Assembly (NCBI GenBank): GCA_905216155.1
Contig: CAJMSU010000001.1
Span: forward strand, 22,647-86,646
Reading direction: 5' to 3'
DNA length: 64,000 bases
From: an uncultured bacterium
GTDB lineage: Bacteria; Bacillota_I; Bacilli_A; RF39; UBA660
Made by a program: the position numbers and the translations under genes. Numbering within the stretch: position 1 is the stretch's first letter; every line of letters starts with the position of its first letter. The notes below the pieces were generated by a model. It was not told where the DNA came from and ran no database searches. It saw only the letters and a list, made by a program, of their open reading frames with translations. Shown here in pieces: positions 16,703 through 26,110 of this stretch.

Positions 16703-19011
16703 TATATCACCCCATTAAATAATTTTTCTAATTGTTTCATTCTTTCTTCTTGAATTTGTTTTAAATTTATTTTATTTGTATTTGTTTTAGTTTCTAATAT
16801 TTGTTTTACTTCTTTTATCATTTGATTATTTTCTTTAGAAATTATGTTTCCATAATCTTTTCCTATAATTATTTTATCATCACTAACTTTTATTGTGGTT
16901 ATTAAATTTTTATTTAAAACAATTGATTCTAAATATGTTACTGGAAATCCTTCATAATCAGATGTTAATATAATAAAATCGGCTTTACTCATATATGGAT
17001 AAGGATTATTTTTTCTACCTATAAATGTTACTTTATTTTGTAATTTGTTTTTTATTACAAATTCTTCATACATTTTTTTATCTGGGCCATCTCCAACTAT
17101 CCATAAGTTTATATTATTTATTTCTTTTACTATATTAATAGCTCTTGTTAATTTTTTTGATTTATCATCTAATCTTCCTACAAAAACTAATATTTTTTTA
17201 TTTAATTCTTTTTTCTGTTTTATTTTTTCTTTAGATAAGGATATAATTTCATCTATATCTACAAAATTATTAAATACTATTGTTTTATCTTCTAAGTTTT
17301 TATAATATTTTAAATAATCTTTTTTTGATTCATTTGATACAAAGATAATATGTTTAAATTCATATAATTTTCTAGTGTCAAAAAATTCTTTTAATTTATT
17401 TTCATCTTTGTAGACATATTTATAATTACTATGTATATAAATACTACTGTTAGTTGACGATATTTTTGCTAGTTTATTACAACTATAACTATATGTTGCA
17501 TAACAACAACTAAAATCATAATTATTATAATTAAAAATTGTAAATATTAATCTTTTACTGTAATTAATAATTTTTCTTATTAGTTTGTTTTTATTATTAT
17601 TTACTTTATATTCCAACACCTTAACATCGTCTGGGATTTTTTCTAAAAATATACCTTCTTTTTTTTCTAGTATTATTGTTACTTTATATTTGTTTTTATC
17701 TATTAATTTCACTAAATTGACTAGGGCTTTTTCGATTCCACCAACGTTTAGGTCAAATGAGGCAAATAATAGAGTTTTCTTTTTATTTTCTATCATTAAT
17801 ATTATAATTGCTACTAATAGACTTACTGAAGGTGCTGTTATGATATGACCTGTAAATAGAGATAAAACTATTATTAAAAATATACTTATATATGTCATAT
17901 ACTGAGAAAAATCAAATTTTTTTCTTTTTGATAGAACTTTATATAATATATTTAAATATAAAGAGAAAAACAATATAAATCCTATTATTCCATGAGAATA
18001 AAATATATCAAAGTAATCCATTTCTACTGTTTTTCTTACTTTGTCTTTCTTCATATATCCAATTCCAAATAATAATTGATATGGATTTGCTTTAGAATAT
18101 TCTTTTTGTATTTTTGATAAGAATGTTAATCTCTGACTAAATATGAAATGATCTACTAATTTTGGTTTTTCAAATACTTCTTTAATATCATCTACTTTTA
18201 AATAATTTAGATGTGTTTCTATATTTTTATAGAAATTTGTTTTAGGAATTATAGCAATTGTTGTAATTATTAAAATAAATAAAATTCCAAAGGATCCTAT
18301 TATTATTTTATAATTTTTCTTTTTTATGTTTTTAATCCATAACCATAATAATGCAAAAAATATAGTTATTATTAATGATAATAATGGTGTTTTAGTACCT
18401 ATTGTTAATATAACAAATAGATATAATATTGATATTAGTAAAGTAAATATAAGATTTTTGTGTTCTTTAAATACTAATATCATAATCGGAGTAAGAATAG
18501 ATATTATTCCACTTATTTCATTTGCTGAGTTAAAAAAACCTAGCGTTCCTTTTTTTGTTATTTCATAACTTTTAAATCCTAAATTTAATGAATTTGGTAT
18601 AAAAATAAATAATAAATATAAAATTAAATCTGTTAATAGTAACATTTTACTTATATGAATTTCATCATTTATGCTATAAAGTGATATTAATAGTAATGGA
18701 AAATAAAATACTCTTAATAATCCCTGCATTTCCTTAAATATAGAAGAATCTTTAAATAAAATTATTCCTAATAAATAAATGATTGCATAAATTATAAATA
18801 GTAAATAATATATTATATTTTTTTTCTTATTATAAATAAATGTTGATGTTAGCATTACAAATATTAAAAATATTATTCTAATTATTATTCCTAGGGTAAA
18901 ATTTATATTTAATTTATGTATACATATTCCAGTTATTAGGTCTAATACTGGTTGCATTAATATAAATATTGATAATATTTTATTAAAGTTATTTTTTATA
19001 TTTTTTTGCAT
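16702..19011 (-). CDS. Fusion: O-antigen polymerase/ligase-like membrane domain plus GT4 glycosyltransferase
   Basis: 769 residues. Residues 1-410 carry about 11 membrane segments and FILMQPVLDLITGI, a Wzy/WaaL-like (O-antigen ligase superfamily) profile. A single frame then continues into a full GT4 domain (about 412-765): FASFDLNVGGIEKALVNLV, VGRLDDKSKKLTRAI, IVGDGPDKKMYEE, FIGRKNNPYPYMSKADFIILTSDYEGFPVTYLE. The first half may polymerise or transfer lipid-linked glycan outside the cell; the second half adds a sugar inside. GTG at 19020 is possible, but AGGTGAT before ATG 19011 decides the start. A promoter lies at 19028-19055, making this the first gene of the main transcript. Confidence 0.85.
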   Translation of the reverse strand: MQKNIKNNFNKILSIFILMQPVLDLITGICIHKLNINFTLGIIIRIIFLIFVMLTSTFIYNKKKNIIYYLLFIIYAIIYLLGIILFKDSSIFKEMQGLLRVFYFPLLLISLYSINDEIHISKMLLLTDLILYLLFIFIPNSLNLGFKSYEITKKGTLGFFNSANEISGIISILTPIMILVFKEHKNLIFTLLISILYLFVILTIGTKTPLLSLIITIFFALLWLWIKNIKKKNYKIIIGSFGILFILIITTIAIIPKTNFYKNIETHLNYLKVDDIKEVFEKPKLVDHFIFSQRLTFLSKIQKEYSKANPYQLLFGIGYMKKDKVRKTVEMDYFDIFYSHGIIGFILFFSLYLNILYKVLSKRKKFDFSQYMTYISIFLIIVLSLFTGHIITAPSVSLLVAIIILMIENKKKTLLFASFDLNVGGIEKALVNLVKLIDKNKYKVTIILEKKEGIFLEKIPDDVKVLEYKVNNNKNKLIRKIINYSKRLIFTIFNYNNYDFSCCYATYSYSCNKLAKISSTNSSIYIHSNYKYVYKDENKLKEFFDTRKLYEFKHIIFVSNESKKDYLKYYKNLEDKTIVFNNFVDIDEIISLSKEKIKQKKELNKKILVFVGRLDDKSKKLTRAINIVKEINNINLWIVGDGPDKKMYEEFVIKNKLQNKVTFIGRKNNPYPYMSKADFIILTSDYEGFPVTYLESIVLNKNLITTIKVSDDKIIIGKDYGNIISKENNQMIKEVKQILETKTNTNKINLKQIQEERMKQLEKLFNGVI

Positions 19012-19027
19012 TATTATCACCTATTTA

Positions 19028-19055
19028 ATTATATCATATCTAGATATTTAAACAA
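19028..19055 (-). promoter_or_regulatory. Sigma-70 promoter of the main polysaccharide transcript
   Basis: On the minus strand TTGTTT (19055-19050) and TATAAT (19033-19028) are 16 bases apart, just after the galE terminator and 16 bases before the polymerase-GT4 start. Confidence 0.65.
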
Positions 19056-19088
19056 AATAAAAAAATTGGCATAGAACCAATTATTTTA
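19055..19088 (-). terminator. Terminator after galE
   Basis: On the minus strand AATTGG-TTCTATG-CCAATT is followed by a run of seven T. The first arm touches the galE stop codon. It separates galE from the long transcript downstream. Confidence 0.75.
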
Positions 19089-20090
19089 TTTGTTATTTTT
19101 TTCAAAATTCCAGGCATCTTTACACATATCTTCTAATGTTTTTGTAGCTTTGAAATTCAATTCTTCTTGAGCTTTTGTTGGATCTGCATAACAGATAGCT
19201 ATATCGCCTTGTCTTCTTGGTGCTATTTTATATGGAATTTCTATACCATTTGCTTTTTCGAATGATTTTATCATATCTAAAACACTATAACCTTTTCCTG
19301 TTCCTAAATTATAGATAAATAAACCTTTATTTTCTCTTTCTAGTTTTTCTAGAGCTTTTATGTGGCCAATAGCAAGATCTACAACATGAATATAATCTCT
19401 TACTCCTGTTCCATCTTTTGTTTCATAATCATCACCAAATACTGATAAGCATTCTAATTTTTTTGATGCTACTTTAGAAATATATGGCATTAAGTTTGCT
19501 GGTATTCCATTTGGTTCTTCTCCAATTAATCCTGATTCATGGGCACCTATTGGGTTAAAGTATCTTAATATTACTATATCCCATGTATTATCTGATTTAT
19601 ATAAGTCTTTTAATATTTGTTCTACAAATAATTTAGAAGTTCCATATGGATTTGTAGTACCTCCTGTTTTAGAATCTTCTGTTATTGGTACTTTTTCTGG
19701 TGTTCCATATACAGTTGCACTTGATGAGAATACTAGCTTTTTACAGTTATGTTTTTTCATCTCTTCTAATAAATTTAGAACAGTTGCAACATTATTTTTA
19801 TAATACTCAACAGGTTTTTCTACTGATTCACCTACGGCTTTATATGCAGCAAAGTCAATAACGGCATCTATTTTATTTTCAGTAAATATTTTATCTAATA
19901 GATTAGAATCTATCATATTTCCTTCATAAAATTTAAAATCTTTTTTAGTAATTTCTTTTATTTTTTCTAACACTTCTTTTTTACTATTAGAAAAATTATC
20001 TAATATTACTACTTCATAATTATTATTTAAAAGCTCTACACAGGTATGACTACCAATATATCCAGCTCCTCCAGTTACTAATATTTTCAT
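19086..20090 (-). CDS. galE: UDP-glucose 4-epimerase
   Basis: 334 residues, the usual GalE length. It has the NAD-binding Rossmann motif TGGAGYIGS (6-14), a catalytic SSATVYG block and Y-x3-K ([11 protein letters not shown]), plus [14 protein letters not shown] near residue 225. It interconverts UDP-glucose and UDP-galactose (some members UDP-GlcNAc/GalNAc), supplying nucleotide sugars for the adjacent polysaccharide enzymes. A GTG at 20099 is in frame, but AAGGATGTGAG is well placed for ATG 20090, which also gives the standard MKILVTGG start. It lies 13 bases after the SGNH hydrolase gene and probably shares its transcript. Confidence 0.95.
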   Translation of the reverse strand: MKILVTGGAGYIGSHTCVELLNNNYEVVILDNFSNSKKEVLEKIKEITKKDFKFYEGNMIDSNLLDKIFTENKIDAVIDFAAYKAVGESVEKPVEYYKNNVATVLNLLEEMKKHNCKKLVFSSSATVYGTPEKVPITEDSKTGGTTNPYGTSKLFVEQILKDLYKSDNTWDIVILRYFNPIGAHESGLIGEEPNGIPANLMPYISKVASKKLECLSVFGDDYETKDGTGVRDYIHVVDLAIGHIKALEKLERENKGLFIYNLGTGKGYSVLDMIKSFEKANGIEIPYKIAPRRQGDIAICYADPTKAQEELNFKATKTLEDMCKDAWNFEKNNK

Positions 20091-20103
20091 ATAACTCACA
20101 TCC

Positions 20104-20988
20104 TTACTTTAAATATGTTTTTATTACTTTTGTTATTTCTTCATATCCTTTATTGCTTATATGAAGTCCATCTTTAGAATATTCCTCTTTTAACTTATCA
20201 TCGCCATCTTTTAATTTAGAATACATATCAATATAGTCAACATGTTCTTTTTTACACATTTTTTCTATATTTTTATTAATCTCTTTAATATCTTTATTTT
20301 TTCTTTTACCTGCATTTTCTTCTTCTACTGGGTAAATTGATTCTACATATATTTTAGCATATGGTCTATTTTCTTTTATACCTTTTACAATTTTTTCTAT
20401 ATTACTTATAATTTCATCCTTTGATACTTCTTGTTCTAAGTCATTAGTACCAATTAATAAAAATACTTTTGATGGATTGTATTTATATACTCTTTCATTC
20501 ATATCATTTAATATGTCTTTAGTTACATTTCCACTTATACCACTGTTTACTACTGGTAGATTTTTATAATACTTTTTTAAATTATATAATTCAGTAATAG
20601 AATCTCCTAAAAATAAATAATTATCATCTATAACTGTTACTTTTTTCTCTTTTTCTATTACCTTTGGTTTTTTATTTATACTTATGAAGTGATATGGAAT
20701 AAATAACAGTAATAATAACAATAATATGAATATAATAATTGATTTTTTATTTTTATTATTACTTATTTTTTTAGGCTTTTCTTTAGTTTCTTTTTTTAAT
20801 TCTTTTTCTAAGGCTTTATTTATTTCTTTTTGTTTAGCACTTCTTCTTTTTCTATTTATATTTTTATATTCTACTAAAAAAGTATCATCTAAATTATCTT
20901 CAAATTCTTCAAAATTAAATTTTTGATTTTTAGTATCATATAATTTATCATTTTTTGATGTTCTTCTACTTTGTTTATTTTCTGTCAT
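20104..20988 (-). CDS. Membrane-anchored SGNH/GDSL hydrolase
   Basis: 294 residues. A long charged N-terminal cytoplasmic part (1-80), one membrane helix (about 83-101) and an extracellular SGNH domain: FLGDSITE with catalytic S129, [15 protein letters not shown] and [12 protein letters not shown] with the Asp/His pair. Such esterases remove or transfer acyl groups on surface glycans or lipids. A frame starting at 21027 exists; the ATG at 20988 has AGGA six bases upstream and is preferred. With galE 13 bases downstream it forms a two-gene unit; a TATAAT lies about 20 bases upstream at 21009-21014. It could be an O-acetyl-glycan esterase paired with the acyltransferase, but that is inference. 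Confidence 0.85.
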   Translation of the reverse strand: MTENKQSRRTSKNDKLYDTKNQKFNFEEFEDNLDDTFLVEYKNINRKRRSAKQKEINKALEKELKKETKEKPKKISNNKNKKSIIIFILLLLLLLFIPYHFISINKKPKVIEKEKKVTVIDDNYLFLGDSITELYNLKKYYKNLPVVNSGISGNVTKDILNDMNERVYKYNPSKVFLLIGTNDLEQEVSKDEIISNIEKIVKGIKENRPYAKIYVESIYPVEEENAGKRKNKDIKEINKNIEKMCKKEHVDYIDMYSKLKDGDDKLKEEYSKDGLHISNKGYEEITKVIKTYLK

Positions 20989-21145
20989 ACTAATTCCTAC
21001 CTTCTTATGTATTATAGCACGCTTCATCTATAATATAAAATAAAATTTATAAAAAAATATACAAATATTTACACAAAAGAAGTATTTCAATATTTATATT
21101 TTATTATAATTATTATATAATATTTATATAATTGGGGTGATGATT

Positions 21146-23026
21146 TTGGATACTAAAGAAAATAATATAGGTAAAAATTTAAATAAGAGAAAAAGACATC
21201 CTATTGTTAATTTTATGTTATTTTTAACTCTTATTTCTAGTATTTTATATTTTTTAAGTATTATTATATATAAAGAAAATGATTTAAATATTATTAATTT
21301 ATTAATTAGTGTATTATTACTTTTTATATTTACTATATTTTTTATACTTATGGCAATTAAAAGTAATAATAAAAAGAAAAATATTATTTTTATTAGTAGT
21401 TTTTTTCTTACTTTATATAATGTATTTGGAATTTTAACTACTACTAATATTCTTGTTATACCAAATAATAATAAAGTAGTTGATTTTTCTAATAAGAGTT
21501 TAAGTGAGGTTGTTTTATGGGCTAGTAAAAATAATATTACTCTTAATCAGGAATATGAGTATAATGATATGATTCCTGAATATAATATTATTTTTCAAAA
21601 TAAAAAAGCTGGTACTAGTATAAAAAAGATTAAGGAATTAACTGTTTCTGTTAGTGAGGGTCCTTCTCCTTATAAAGAAGTTATTGTACCTGATATGACT
21701 ACTTGGGATAGCGATAGAGTTTTATCTTTTATTAATAAGAATTATCTATCTAATATTTCTTTGGAATTTGTTAATTCTGATAAGGAAAAAAATACTGTTA
21801 TTGAACAGGATAAAAAAGGAAATTTAAAAAGAAATGATGAAATTAAACTTACTTTTTCTTATGGTGAGGAAGAAATTAATGAAGTTAATTTAAGTAATTT
21901 ATGTGGTAAAAGTAAATTTGAGGCTTTATTTTATTTAAAACAAAATAAGATTAATTTTGAAATAAAAGAAGATTTTTCTAATAGTGTTAAGCGTGGTTAT
22001 GTAATGAGTCAAGATATTAAACCTGGTAAGTTAATTAAAGTAAGTGATGATAAGGTGGTTTTAACTATTAGTAAGGGTAAAAAAATAAAGGTACCAAATC
22101 TTGTTAATATGTCTGTTACAGAAATTACTAATTGGATTATTAAGAATAGATTAAAATTAGAATTTACTGATAAATATGATGATAAAATTAAAGATAATAA
22201 AGTTATTAGTGCTAATTATAAAAAGGGAGATATTATAGAACAAGGAAGTACTGTTAATATTGTTATTTCTAAGGGAAAACTTGTTATGCCTAAGTTTTCT
22301 TCTATTGTTGATTTTTATGAGTGGGCTGATAAATACTCTATTAAGTATGAGGAAAAGCATGAATATAGTGATACTGTTGCGATTGGTGAAGTTATAAAAT
22401 ATTCTGTTAGTTCTGGTAAAACTATTAAAAATGATGAAGTAATTACTGTTGTTATTTCTGATGGTAAGGAATGTAGTGTTCCTAATATTATTGGTCTTAG
22501 TAAATCTGATGCTATTAGTAAATTAAAAAGAGCTAATTTAGGATATAATTTTGTTTATCAAAATAGTAATAAGGTTTTAAAAGATAAGGTAATTAGTCAA
22601 TCAATTAGCGCTGGTAGTAAGGTTAGTTCTGGCACTACTATTACTGTAATTATTAGTAATGGAAAAAAAGAAGTAACTTCAAATAACTCTTCTAGTAAAA
22701 ATAATAATTCTAGTAGTAATGGTAATAATAGCAGCAATAATAATTCTAATAACAATAATAGTGGTGGCTCTAATAATACGTGTGTTTCTAAGACTTATAC
22801 AGTAAGTGGTAGTATTAGAAATATATTTAATAATTCTTCTGGATATAGTGATACAAGTAGTTCTCTTTATTCTTTCTTTGGCAGTAACTATCCGGGTGTT
22901 AAAATCTATGTTGAAGGTGTTTCTGATACTGGCATGAGTCCTGGTAGTTATGTTGGTGGAATTGGACCTGGTAGTACAATTACTAGTTGTAATGGTGCTA
23001 CATATACTATTAGAATTGCTAAATAA
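21146..23026 (+). CDS. Membrane-anchored multi-PASTA protein without kinase domain
   Basis: About 626 residues. Three membrane helices (about 20-100) precede six PASTA-like units of about 65 residues (from 112 to 507), each closing with VxxSxGK-type strands; the best is the sixth (VPNIIGLSKSDAISKLKRANL). A Ser/Asn-rich linker follows, then an about 80-residue C-terminal domain of unknown type with two Cys. PASTA units bind muropeptides in PknB-type kinases and PBPs, so it may sense or bind peptidoglycan outside the cell. No kinase or transpeptidase domain is present. The start is uncertain: GTG 21137, ATG 21140 or TTG 21146; GGGGTGA five bases before TTG 21146 favours the last. Confidence 0.82.
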   Translation: MDTKENNIGKNLNKRKRHPIVNFMLFLTLISSILYFLSIIIYKENDLNIINLLISVLLLFIFTIFFILMAIKSNNKKKNIIFISSFFLTLYNVFGILTTTNILVIPNNNKVVDFSNKSLSEVVLWASKNNITLNQEYEYNDMIPEYNIIFQNKKAGTSIKKIKELTVSVSEGPSPYKEVIVPDMTTWDSDRVLSFINKNYLSNISLEFVNSDKEKNTVIEQDKKGNLKRNDEIKLTFSYGEEEINEVNLSNLCGKSKFEALFYLKQNKINFEIKEDFSNSVKRGYVMSQDIKPGKLIKVSDDKVVLTISKGKKIKVPNLVNMSVTEITNWIIKNRLKLEFTDKYDDKIKDNKVISANYKKGDIIEQGSTVNIVISKGKLVMPKFSSIVDFYEWADKYSIKYEEKHEYSDTVAIGEVIKYSVSSGKTIKNDEVITVVISDGKECSVPNIIGLSKSDAISKLKRANLGYNFVYQNSNKVLKDKVISQSISAGSKVSSGTTITVIISNGKKEVTSNNSSSKNNNSSSNGNNSSNNNSNNNNSGGSNNTCVSKTYTVSGSIRNIFNNSSGYSDTSSSLYSFFGSNYPGVKIYVEGVSDTGMSPGSYVGGIGPGSTITSCNGATYTIRIAK

Positions 23027-23244
23027 GTTTTTTCATATTATGTATTACTAACATATTATAATTATATTCATTTATTATGAGAAAATTTTTGATTTATTAT
23101 AGCAAAAATATTGCACTACACGACTGGATAATAAAACTTAATGTTATTTTGTATGAAAAAAGATTGTATGTAGTTGTTAAATCTATAGAAACAATTAAAA
23201 CATAAGATATTAATAAAAAGTTATTTAATGATTGAGGTAAAAAA
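23027..23244 (+). other. Intergenic stretch with no recognisable feature
   Basis: 218 AT-rich bases between two plus-strand genes. I see no ORF with a ribosome site, no tRNA and no convincing terminator; a promoter for the next gene must be here or further upstream but no clear -35/-10 pair stands out. Confidence 0.5.
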
Positions 23245-24819
23245 ATGAAAAAAATTTTAAATTATATATTATATTTTATAGTTAGTTATTTAATTGGTTG
23301 TTCTATTATTTTGAAATTTCAAATTGGCAATAGAGAATTATACCCTATTTCATTTATTAAATTTTTTCATTTTAACTTTTTATTTTTTATTAAATCATTT
23401 GTAGTATCTATTGTAATTTTATTTGTTATTTATTTATTATTTAAATTGTTGGGTCTTGTAAAAATAAGAAACAATAAAAATAATTTTTCAAATAGATTCG
23501 TTATAATTTCATCTTTTATTGGTATATTTATTAGCGGACTATTATTTTTACTTACTTATTATCCTGGTTCTAATATGAATGATACCTTATATATAATAAA
23601 ATCACCTTTTAGTTCTGCTACTCAGCATCCACTAGTGTATAATTTATTTTTAAGTGGTGTTTTTAGAATATTCAATGAGATATTTAATAATTTAAATTCA
23701 GCTTTCTTTTTTACTAGTATTATTCAACTTATGATAATGGATGTTATTATTACTTATGTTATTTACTTTTTTAATAATAAAATTAATAATAAAATTATTA
23801 CTAGTTTATTATTGCTATTTTTTATATTTTTGCCTATAGTAAGTAATTATAATACTGTTCTTATAAAAGATTCTCTATTTTCTGGATCTTTACTTTTAGT
23901 TATACCTATCTTATATAAATTAGTAAGTAGTGATGGTGATATTTTAAATAATAAAAAATATTTAATTTCTTTTATTTTATCATTCATATTTATCTCGCTT
24001 GTTCGAAATAATGGTATATATATTATTTTATTCATGTTTATTATTTTATTTATTAAGTATTATAAATATAGAAATAACTTATTTGTTTGTTTTATTATAG
24101 TAATGATAATCTCTTTAATACCAAATTTATTTATTAAGAGTGAAAGTTTATTACAAGAAAAATTAGCTATTCCCATACAACAAATTGCATATGTCGTTAG
24201 TTATGATAATAACATATCTAATAATGATTTTAAATATATAAATAATATTATGAAAATAGATAAAATAAAAGATAATTATAATCCATATTCTGTCGATTCT
24301 ATTAAATGGAGTAATGATTTTAATAGAAAATATTTAAATAAGACTAAGAATAATTTTTATTTACTTTGGTTTAGATTATTACCTTCTCATTTTGAATCAT
24401 ATGTCAAGAGTTATTTACTTAATACATATAACTTATGGGCAATTGATAAATTCAATTATCCACAAAGTAGATTTTTAGGTATTAATAAAGATGAATTTTA
24501 TGATGATGGATTTTATGAATTAAGTAATAAATTTATATTTCCAAAAAAAATTAATAATACATTACATATATTTTATGATAAAACAATTATATTCATTAAT
24601 GAAGGACTATGTTTTTTAATACTTGTTATTAATATTTTATATATGTTTTATAAAAAGATTTATAAGTATATTATAATTTCTATGCCACTTTTAAGTTTAT
24701 GGATTACGTTAATGATATCTACTCCTCTATCTAGTGCATTTAGATATATGAGTCCATTCCTTTATATATTACCTTTTTTAGTAGTTATTTCTTTATACGA
24801 AAAAAGTTCAAGTAATTAA
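23245..24819 (+). CDS. DUF6020-like polytopic membrane protein (copy 2)
   Basis: 524 residues with about 11 membrane helices. It repeats the blocks of the protein at 4437-6182: YYPGSNMNDT, ATQHPLVYNLF, IKDSLFSGS, VRNNGIYII, LAIPIQQIAY and a final helix with WITLMISTPL, so the two are clear paralogs though well diverged. As with that copy, its layout resembles GT-C membrane transferases but its reaction is unknown. GAGGT lies eight bases before the ATG. It stands alone on the plus strand, convergent with the aminopeptidase gene; the last codons form one arm of a shared terminator. Confidence 0.75.
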   Translation: MKKILNYILYFIVSYLIGCSIILKFQIGNRELYPISFIKFFHFNFLFFIKSFVVSIVILFVIYLLFKLLGLVKIRNNKNNFSNRFVIISSFIGIFISGLLFLLTYYPGSNMNDTLYIIKSPFSSATQHPLVYNLFLSGVFRIFNEIFNNLNSAFFFTSIIQLMIMDVIITYVIYFFNNKINNKIITSLLLLFFIFLPIVSNYNTVLIKDSLFSGSLLLVIPILYKLVSSDGDILNNKKYLISFILSFIFISLVRNNGIYIILFMFIILFIKYYKYRNNLFVCFIIVMIISLIPNLFIKSESLLQEKLAIPIQQIAYVVSYDNNISNNDFKYINNIMKIDKIKDNYNPYSVDSIKWSNDFNRKYLNKTKNNFYLLWFRLLPSHFESYVKSYLLNTYNLWAIDKFNYPQSRFLGINKDEFYDDGFYELSNKFIFPKKINNTLHIFYDKTIIFINEGLCFLILVINILYMFYKKIYKYIIISMPLLSLWITLMISTPLSSAFRYMSPFLYILPFLVVISLYEKSSSN

Positions 24820-24833
24820 TGCTTGAACTTTTT
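24801..24833. terminator. Bidirectional terminator shared by convergent genes
   Basis: A perfect 12-bp stem (AAAAAGTTCAAG at 24801-24812 with CTTGAACTTTTT at 24822-24833) with an A-rich left and T-rich right arm. Each arm includes coding bases of one of the two flanking genes, and both stop codons lie inside it. Confidence 0.88.
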
Positions 24834-26058
24834 AACTAAATTCTTCTGTAAAGTTACCATTTATTAATATTGGTATTTCTTTATTATCATGAGTTGTTCC
24901 TGTTACTTTTAAATCTTTGGTTCCTATCATGAAGTCTATATGTGATTTACAATCATTTAAATTTTTTTCAAATAATTCTTCTTTTGTCATATTAATACCG
25001 TTTTTAAAACATTCTGGAAATGAGTCTCCTAATGCTATATGACAGGCTGCATTTTCATCATATAGTGTTTCTAGGAATACTATATTACTATTAGAAATTG
25101 GTGAATCATAAGGAACTAATGCTACCTCTCCTAACATATCTGAGTTTTTACATATATTTATCATTTCTTTTAGTGTATCATTTCCTGTTTTTGCATTAAA
25201 CTTCTCTACTTTACCATCTTTAAATGATATATAAAATTCATCAATTATAACATCTTGATATACTAATGGTTTAGAACTGTATAAGATACCATTTGCACTT
25301 TTACAATCTGGTGATGTAAATACTTCTTCTGTAGGATAATTTACCGTTATATCTTTATTATTAATACTTTCTTTTGCTGACTGCCATATATGTTCTTTAG
25401 GTAATTCTATGTAGAAATTAGTACCATTTGAACTTTCGTATTTTAGGCTTTTAAATTTATATTCATTTAATTTATCTGCTCTTCTTTTTAATACTTCTAC
25501 TTTTTTATTCCAAATTTCTACTGGATTTTTTTCTTTTATGTTACAAATTTCAAATATTTGATTCCACAAATCTTCTAATGGATTCTTACTGTTTTTAAAT
25601 ACTTCTTGAGCCCATTTTTCTGTTGGTACAGCTGCTATTGTCCAGGCTAGCTTTTGTTTATCACGCATAGAATCAAAATATGCTCTTGTTGTTAACATAT
25701 ATTTAGTCATTGCTGATACTTTTTTTGAATCTATATCTTTCATAAGACCTGGTGTTTCTGATGCTAACATTAAGAAGGCAGCATTTTTCTTGGCATAAGT
25801 ATTCCATGTTTCTTTATTCCAAAAGGTTGTTTTCTTTAAGTCTTCTTCTTCTAAATTTTCTAAAGCACTGTGTTTTAATATGGGATCAACCATATCAAAG
25901 TAGATATCTTTTACTCCTATACTATAAGCTTTTTTAGCAACTATTCTTACAAAATCAATTCTTTCAATATTGAAACTTATAAATAATGGTTGATCTTTTT
26001 CTACTCTTAGGCATGATTCTAATAAGACACTTGCATATTTTTCCATTAATTCATTCAT
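24832..26058 (-). CDS. Aminopeptidase, M29 family (AmpS/PepS-like)
   Basis: 408 residues, typical for M29 metallo-aminopeptidases. Landmarks are LASETPGLMKDID, FYIELPKEHIW, the metal-site segment FTSPDCKSANG (first metal ligand E just before it in PTEEVF), a NIVFLETLYDENAACHIALGDSFPE block and the SHIDFMIGT end with conserved His and Asp. It removes N-terminal amino acids from peptides in the cytoplasm, using two metal ions. GGAGGA upstream of ATG 26058 decides the start over an in-frame ATG at 26106. It is a single-gene unit between two terminators. Confidence 0.93.
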   Translation of the reverse strand: MNELMEKYASVLLESCLRVEKDQPLFISFNIERIDFVRIVAKKAYSIGVKDIYFDMVDPILKHSALENLEEEDLKKTTFWNKETWNTYAKKNAAFLMLASETPGLMKDIDSKKVSAMTKYMLTTRAYFDSMRDKQKLAWTIAAVPTEKWAQEVFKNSKNPLEDLWNQIFEICNIKEKNPVEIWNKKVEVLKRRADKLNEYKFKSLKYESSNGTNFYIELPKEHIWQSAKESINNKDITVNYPTEEVFTSPDCKSANGILYSSKPLVYQDVIIDEFYISFKDGKVEKFNAKTGNDTLKEMINICKNSDMLGEVALVPYDSPISNSNIVFLETLYDENAACHIALGDSFPECFKNGINMTKEELFEKNLNDCKSHIDFMIGTKDLKVTGTTHDNKEIPILINGNFTEEFS

Positions 26059-26084
26059 AAATTTTCCTCCTATATTTATTATAT

Positions 26085-26110
26085 AATGAAAAGGATGAAA
26101 AATCATCCTT
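26085..26110 (-). terminator. Terminator after the glucosaminidase gene
   Basis: On the minus strand AAGGATGA-TTTT-TCATCCTT is followed by TTCATTATAT. The stem is perfect, but the T-run is poor. Confidence 0.65.
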
